Origin: Bacteroidota bacterium | Lineage (GTDB): Bacteria; Bacteroidota; Bacteroidia; Chitinophagales; Chitinophagaceae | Direction of reading: 5' to 3' | DNA length: 37,775 nucleotides | Assembly: GCA_026391195.1 (NCBI GenBank) | Contig: JAPLEI010000008.1 | Coordinates: 1 to 37,775, forward strand | The notes under the pieces: model-generated | Told to the model about the DNA's origin: nothing | The model's input: only the letters and a program-made list of their open reading frames with translations | Database searches by the model: none | In this document: piece by piece, positions 33,216 through 37,775 of the stretch | Position numbering within the stretch: the first letter of the stretch is position 1 | How the letters are laid out: each line of letters begins with the position of its first letter | Position numbers and translations under genes: made by a program

Positions 33216-35060
33216 TTATTCTGGAATCTTATCCAATGGCGGAACATTACCTGCTGCTCCTGAATATCCGATATTCTGATTGATACGGGCATCCGTATTG
33301 GCCAAAATAGCTTCCTGTGGTATCGGCCATAATACATGGTATTGGCTGATGCGGAATACATCTCCACGGATAGTTACGAAATTCTTACGGTAGAATTCAT
33401 TCTTCTCTAAAATCCGATCAATCATAAAATTAGAAGTAGAGAAGTTGGCCAAAGTATAGGTTTTGCCATTATAAGGCTGGCCCGTTTTAGCGAAAAGGTA
33501 AGCGATACGGGTTAACTCAGTTTTACGAGGCTCTTCCCAATACAATTCTCTTGCACGCTCATCTAATATAGTTCCGATGCTCATGTCGGCTGCTGTATAC
33601 GGGGAGCATTTGGCTCTTGTTCTTACCGCGTTCACATCCAATGCAGCATTGGCAGCATCTCCCTTCCACATATAGGCTTCTGCACGCAGCAAATAGGTTT
33701 CTGCTAAGCGGAAAACATACCAGTCGGAGTGCCCGCCCTGCATAGGAGCGTTTTCGAAGTCAGGAATATATACTTTATAGTGTGGCCATGGAAACCATCT
33801 TCTCAGAGTGTCTTCACATAGCAGGTTGCCTGTGGGGCCTCTTAACCGCAGGCGCAAACCATAGGCGGTATCCTTCCCTTTGATGGCCGGGTTGTTGTAG
33901 CGCAAGTTTTCTGGATATAACCAGTTTCCAGATACTGAATCGTGGCGTAAATCTTTGGCATCGTCCCAAATCATATTGTAATGGTAAGAAGTATTTCTGC
34001 AGCGACCGATACCACGTCCATAAATATTCATGATATCAATTTCCACACCCGAAGTAGACACCATACCTTGACTACCCATTGGAGTAGAGATAGTGGTACC
34101 AATAGATACACCCGGAAGGGTTTGCCGCATAATACGCATGCCGGGTGTTCCATCCGTCCAGGCACTAGGCGTTCCTAAACGATCGGTTACCATAAACAAC
34201 CCTTCGGTATTTACTGAAGCAGATTTATTTTCGGGTCTGTGTAAATCCCAAGTAATATTTTTATCTGCTTTGGCGGCATCTACTCCAAAACGGCTCGTCA
34301 TTAATTTAAAGGTACCACTGTTTATAACTGCAGAGGCAGAAGCAATGGCATCATCAAACAACCCCAATGCCAAATTTACTTTTGTAAGTAAGTGGTAGCA
34401 GGCACCTCTGTTTACATCGCCTTTTTCAGTAACCCAGGGAACATACTTAACTGCAAATTCTAAGTCTTGCTTCATACGGGTTAAAATAACCTCCCGCTTT
34501 ACCGTTTGAAAATCTGTTTTGGCAGATGTTACCTCCTTAATAGGGCAGGGTACATCACCAAACTGGTTGGTTAAGCGATAATATCCAAAGGCACGATAAA
34601 AATACGCCTGACCTAAAATGATATCCTTGTCAGCTTGCGCAACTGCGGCAGCTGCCGGCAATCGACTTATAATAGTATTTGCCATCCGAATGCCGGTAAA
34701 CATCTGGTTCCAGAACCAGCCAATTCTATTAAAATCCGGGCTGTTTAACTGGGCATCCGGACGAATCTGCACGTCCATATTTTGTGCTGGGCCAGTTTTG
34801 TCATCCGTACCTTCCACCGATATTTCTGAAAATATCAATTCAGAAATAATGGGAGAACCGTCTCCATACCATTCACCCCGATAGTTGTTGGCACATCCAG
34901 CCAAACCAGCTTTAAATCCAGTTACATCTACGTAGGTGTTTTCCGGTGAGTAAATAGACAGGGGTTTGGGTTCTAGCCAATCTTTTTTACAACCCTGAAA
35001 TGCTATCGATATCAAAAGGATAACCGACAGCAGAAAAGTGTATTTATAATGCTTGTTCAT
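33216..35060 (-). CDS. SusD/RagB family nutrient-binding outer-membrane lipoprotein
   Basis: Surface lipoprotein that forms the lid of the SusC transporter and captures oligosaccharides. The ATG at 35060 is preferred over the upstream one at 35099 because it opens a lipoprotein signal (YTFLLSVILLISIAFQGC) with lipidation cysteine C24. The 614-residue protein has typical SusD features: helical TPR-like parts such as QAYFYRAFGYYRLTNQFGDVP and LAETYLLRAEAYMWKGDAANA, and a C-terminal RARELYWEEPRKTEL segment followed by LWPIPQEAI. It begins 25 bp after the susC stop, so the pair is co-translated. The length is somewhat above the usual 500-600 residues. Ligand not predictable; the GH88 neighbour suggests an unsaturated uronate-containing oligosaccharide. 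Confidence 0.96.
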   Translation of the reverse strand: MNKHYKYTFLLSVILLISIAFQGCKKDWLEPKPLSIYSPENTYVDVTGFKAGLAGCANNYRGEWYGDGSPIISELIFSEISVEGTDDKTGPAQNMDVQIRPDAQLNSPDFNRIGWFWNQMFTGIRMANTIISRLPAAAAVAQADKDIILGQAYFYRAFGYYRLTNQFGDVPCPIKEVTSAKTDFQTVKREVILTRMKQDLEFAVKYVPWVTEKGDVNRGACYHLLTKVNLALGLFDDAIASASAVINSGTFKLMTSRFGVDAAKADKNITWDLHRPENKSASVNTEGLFMVTDRLGTPSAWTDGTPGMRIMRQTLPGVSIGTTISTPMGSQGMVSTSGVEIDIMNIYGRGIGRCRNTSYHYNMIWDDAKDLRHDSVSGNWLYPENLRYNNPAIKGKDTAYGLRLRLRGPTGNLLCEDTLRRWFPWPHYKVYIPDFENAPMQGGHSDWYVFRLAETYLLRAEAYMWKGDAANAALDVNAVRTRAKCSPYTAADMSIGTILDERARELYWEEPRKTELTRIAYLFAKTGQPYNGKTYTLANFSTSNFMIDRILEKNEFYRKNFVTIRGDVFRISQYHVLWPIPQEAILANTDARINQNIGYSGAAGNVPPLDKIPE

Positions 35061-35085
35061 GTTTTCTGTTTTTGAGGGGGTTATC

Positions 35086-37775
35086 TTATAAAGTAACATT
35101 CAAACCAAAGTTGAAATTAATGGGAGTAAGTCCTTTATTTTCAGGATCAAAATAACTCCAAGGTGAGAACACCGCAGCATTCACCACATTGAAATATACT
35201 TTCATCGCATCTATTTTCCATTTCTTAACCGTGGCAGCAGGAAGCGTATACGCTAAGCTAACATTCGCTATTCTCACAAAACTACTTTTTCTATATACGT
35301 TCCAGGTTACTGGTCCGCCCGCATTCGACATCATAGCAGCATAGTCGTTGATAGGATTTTCGGGAGTCCAGTAAGGGCGCTGATAGAATTGAGAACGATC
35401 GTAGAATAAATCCACATTTTTCGCTTCATTTAACTGCGTTTGTTGACCCATTTTTGCATATAAAGTGAAAGCAAAATCAAAGCTTTTGTAAAGTTTGAAT
35501 TCATTTCTCAAATTCCAAGAAAACTGAGGGGTAGCAGTTCCCAAAAATTGCTTATCGGCGATGGTATACTGTCCATCTCCATTGGTATCTTCTAAACGGA
35601 AATCTCCGGGTTTGTAACCATATTTTTTCGCATCAGCCACATCTGGTATTTGCCATACACCCGTTATCCGGTAATCGAATATGGTGCTGATGTTTCTTCC
35701 TATAAACCAGCCGTTGGCAATATCATCTTTTTCAGAAGAGCCAATTTGTTTTCCCGTTGCATCGTAGTCAGGAGTAGCACCATAAAGATGAACAATTTTA
35801 TTTCTGTTGCTCCAAAGCGCAATGGTACTTCTCCACTCGATATTCTTTCTTTTCAGGTTATTGGTATTAATAGAAATTTCAAAACCTGTATTCTTCACTT
35901 CTCCCAGATTCACCAGGATACTGTTAAAACCAGTTACACTCGGAAGCGTTCTGTTAACCAACAGGTCTTTGGTGGTTCTATCGTATACATCAATCGATCC
36001 CGAAACAATGCCTTTTAGGATGGAATAATCAATACCAAAGTTGATGGCACTGTTTCTTTCCCATTTCAATGCCGGGTTTGCCAAATTACTACCAGCCACA
36101 CGGCCTACATTGATAGCAGTACCTCCGGCAGTAACATATACATAGGTTCCGGATGCTAAGTTAGAAAGCGCCGCATAGCGACCGATTTCACGGTTACCAT
36201 TTTCACCATAAGAAATGCGGGCCTTGGCATAATCTAACCATCCTGAAGCATTCTTCATGAATTTTTCATCACTGAAAGCCCAAGCCAATGCAACGGATGG
36301 AAAATTAGCTCTTGGGTTTTGTTGTCCGAAGGCAGAATAGCCATCTCTTCTTTCTGTAATGGTAAAGAAGTATTTCTGATCGTAGTTATAGTTCAATCTG
36401 CCCATTATGGCATCGCCGGTAGCATATTGATCATCTGTTGCAACAACAGGTGCCAAAGTTGCAGACTGAAGAGAACTGAATCCCAGGTTATCATTTGGAG
36501 CAAAATTAGATGCCTGAATCGTTGTGTTCCAGGATTGGAATTTCTCAGCATTCACCAGGAAAGTAGCGTCGAAACTGTGTTTGCCATACTTTTTATTCCA
36601 GTTGATTACATTATCCAACTGCCAAGAATATACAGTTTGGTTTCTTCTGTTCGAAATACCCTTTTGAGTAGCCAATGTAGGGTTAAGTGATGATTGGTGG
36701 CGATATTCGCGAAGTAAATCCAATCTAGGCGTAAAGTTTACCGAATACGAGAAACCCCAAGGCAATTTCCCTTTTGCATAAACCGAGCCGAAAAAGTTAT
36801 CGTATTTGTACAATCTATTTTCATACTTCTGAGCCAAAAATGGGTGGGAATTATTACCCACATCGTCGTTAGGGCTAGACCGTAAAGTAAATCCGTCGGC
36901 GGCATAATAAGAACCCCAAGGAGTTGTACGATTTAAATCTTCTAAATTTACTCTTACAGAACTTTCATCTCTTTCTGCAAACTGAAAATTCAATCCCACC
37001 GTAAGAAATTTGGCAATATTGCTTTCCAAATTAAAACGAGTTCTGAAAGTTTTATATTTATCACCCACCGTTAATCCATTATTCTCTAAATAACCCAAAG
37101 AGAAATAATAATTATAGTCATCTCTTCTTTGTGCAATGCTAATGGTATGATCTTGTTGCATAGCACTGTAATTCAGCATTAATTTTTCCCAATCCAAACT
37201 CGTACCTGCCTTGTAGTTAGCAACCTCAACTGCTTTTAAACCCAATCGGGAAAGCCATAATGCTTCTGGGTCTGTAGAAGATGCAGTTCCATCTAAAGCA
37301 ATCCATTGCGCTAATGTAATACTTGAGGGTAACTTGTTGGGGTTGGTGAATCTATATTTGATACCGGGTTTAGAGGTAGAATCAAACCCAAGCTGCGACC
37401 ATCTAACATCCTGCCTCCAATCTATAAATTCATAGGCATTTAATAAATGCGGGCGATTAGCCGGTTGGTTCAAACCGATATTATGGTTGAAAGTAATAAT
37501 GGGTTTACCCACTTTACCCTTTTTAGTAGTAATTAATATTACTCCATTCGCAGACCGGGCTCCGAATACAGCAGCGGAACTGGCGTCTTTCAGAATGTCT
37601 ATAGTGGCAATGTCGTTCGGATTAACATCCTCCAAACCACCTGGATAAATTACCCCGTCTAATACAATCAATGGACTAGAACTGGCAGTTAACGTACCCT
37701 TTCCTCTGATTTGTAAGCTGGAGTTAGATCCTTTGGTACTGGCATCAAAACCCACATCCAATCCGGGAGCATTAC
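35086..37775 (-). CDS. SusC/RagA family TonB-dependent outer-membrane transporter (5' partial)
   Basis: Outer-membrane transporter that imports oligosaccharides with SusD, powered by TonB. The frame is open at the right edge (codons for NAPGLDVGFD precede the first possible TTG start), so the N-terminus, with signal peptide, carboxypeptidase-regulatory-like domain and the start of the plug, is outside the window. About 896 residues are seen. The plug remnant is recognisable from SLQIRGKGTL and SPLIVLDGVIYPGG to FGARSANGVILITTKKGK. The remainder is the beta-barrel, including YSILKGIVSGSIDVYDRTTKDLL and NLGEVKNTGFEIS, ending in FNFGLNVTL with the terminal aromatic/hydrophobic pattern of barrels. 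It is the first visible gene of the cluster; the promoter and any further upstream regulator are outside the window. Confidence 0.97.
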   Translation of the reverse strand, partial: NAPGLDVGFDASTKGSNSSLQIRGKGTLTASSSPLIVLDGVIYPGGLEDVNPNDIATIDILKDASSAAVFGARSANGVILITTKKGKVGKPIITFNHNIGLNQPANRPHLLNAYEFIDWRQDVRWSQLGFDSTSKPGIKYRFTNPNKLPSSITLAQWIALDGTASSTDPEALWLSRLGLKAVEVANYKAGTSLDWEKLMLNYSAMQQDHTISIAQRRDDYNYYFSLGYLENNGLTVGDKYKTFRTRFNLESNIAKFLTVGLNFQFAERDESSVRVNLEDLNRTTPWGSYYAADGFTLRSSPNDDVGNNSHPFLAQKYENRLYKYDNFFGSVYAKGKLPWGFSYSVNFTPRLDLLREYRHQSSLNPTLATQKGISNRRNQTVYSWQLDNVINWNKKYGKHSFDATFLVNAEKFQSWNTTIQASNFAPNDNLGFSSLQSATLAPVVATDDQYATGDAIMGRLNYNYDQKYFFTITERRDGYSAFGQQNPRANFPSVALAWAFSDEKFMKNASGWLDYAKARISYGENGNREIGRYAALSNLASGTYVYVTAGGTAINVGRVAGSNLANPALKWERNSAINFGIDYSILKGIVSGSIDVYDRTTKDLLVNRTLPSVTGFNSILVNLGEVKNTGFEISINTNNLKRKNIEWRSTIALWSNRNKIVHLYGATPDYDATGKQIGSSEKDDIANGWFIGRNISTIFDYRITGVWQIPDVADAKKYGYKPGDFRLEDTNGDGQYTIADKQFLGTATPQFSWNLRNEFKLYKSFDFAFTLYAKMGQQTQLNEAKNVDLFYDRSQFYQRPYWTPENPINDYAAMMSNAGGPVTWNVYRKSSFVRIANVSLAYTLPAATVKKWKIDAMKVYFNVVNAAVFSPWSYFDPENKGLTPINFNFGLNVTL

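Overview
The window looks like a chromosome segment of a Bacteroidota bacterium, most likely Chitinophagaceae or a near relative. The supporting signs are a SusC/SusD pair with a glycoside hydrolase, a type IX secretion (T9SS) substrate with a type B C-terminal sorting domain next to a PorP/SprF family protein, AT-rich DNA, and a possible TTG-N17-TAnnTTTG-like promoter. No RNA genes, insertion sequences or CRISPR arrays were seen, and no gene-free stretch exceeds 170 bp.

Left part, plus strand (1-16285): the 3' part of an S41 C-terminal processing peptidase, a GH20 beta-N-acetylhexosaminidase, then a tight complex I operon nuoA-B-C-D-H-I-J-K-L-M-N. NuoE, NuoF and NuoG, the NADH-oxidising arm, are absent from the operon: nuoD and nuoH are 24 bp apart. 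The operon thus encodes an 11-subunit type enzyme that would need another electron donor or EFG encoded elsewhere. NuoM lacks the transmembrane lysine that NuoL and NuoN keep in the matching position, and has a new lysine close to its conserved glutamate. A 121-residue protein of unknown function starts 5 bp after nuoN, followed by a secreted protein with an MG2-like N-terminus and a TonB-plug-like domain but no beta-barrel.

Middle, minus strand (16369-30588): a 13.2 kb gene for a secreted protein of 4,392 residues, followed with no spacer by a PorP/SprF family outer-membrane protein, its likely dedicated T9SS partner. The giant protein has a signal peptide and about 43 PKD/Ig-like modules, then Ig-like and PKD-like domains and a type B sorting domain. 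Modules 2-37 form a two-module higher-order repeat: 91- and 92-residue forms alternate and end differently. One complete dyad of 549 bp has been duplicated recently.

Right part, minus strand (30754-37775): a partial polysaccharide-utilisation locus with susC (5' end beyond the window), susD, a strong hairpin, a GH88 unsaturated uronyl hydrolase, and a LacI-type regulator. The lacI upstream region carries a promoter-like element surrounded by repeated ACGAAAA half-sites, suggesting autoregulation. The locus probably takes up and trims oligosaccharides with an unsaturated uronic acid end, made by a polysaccharide lyase not seen here.
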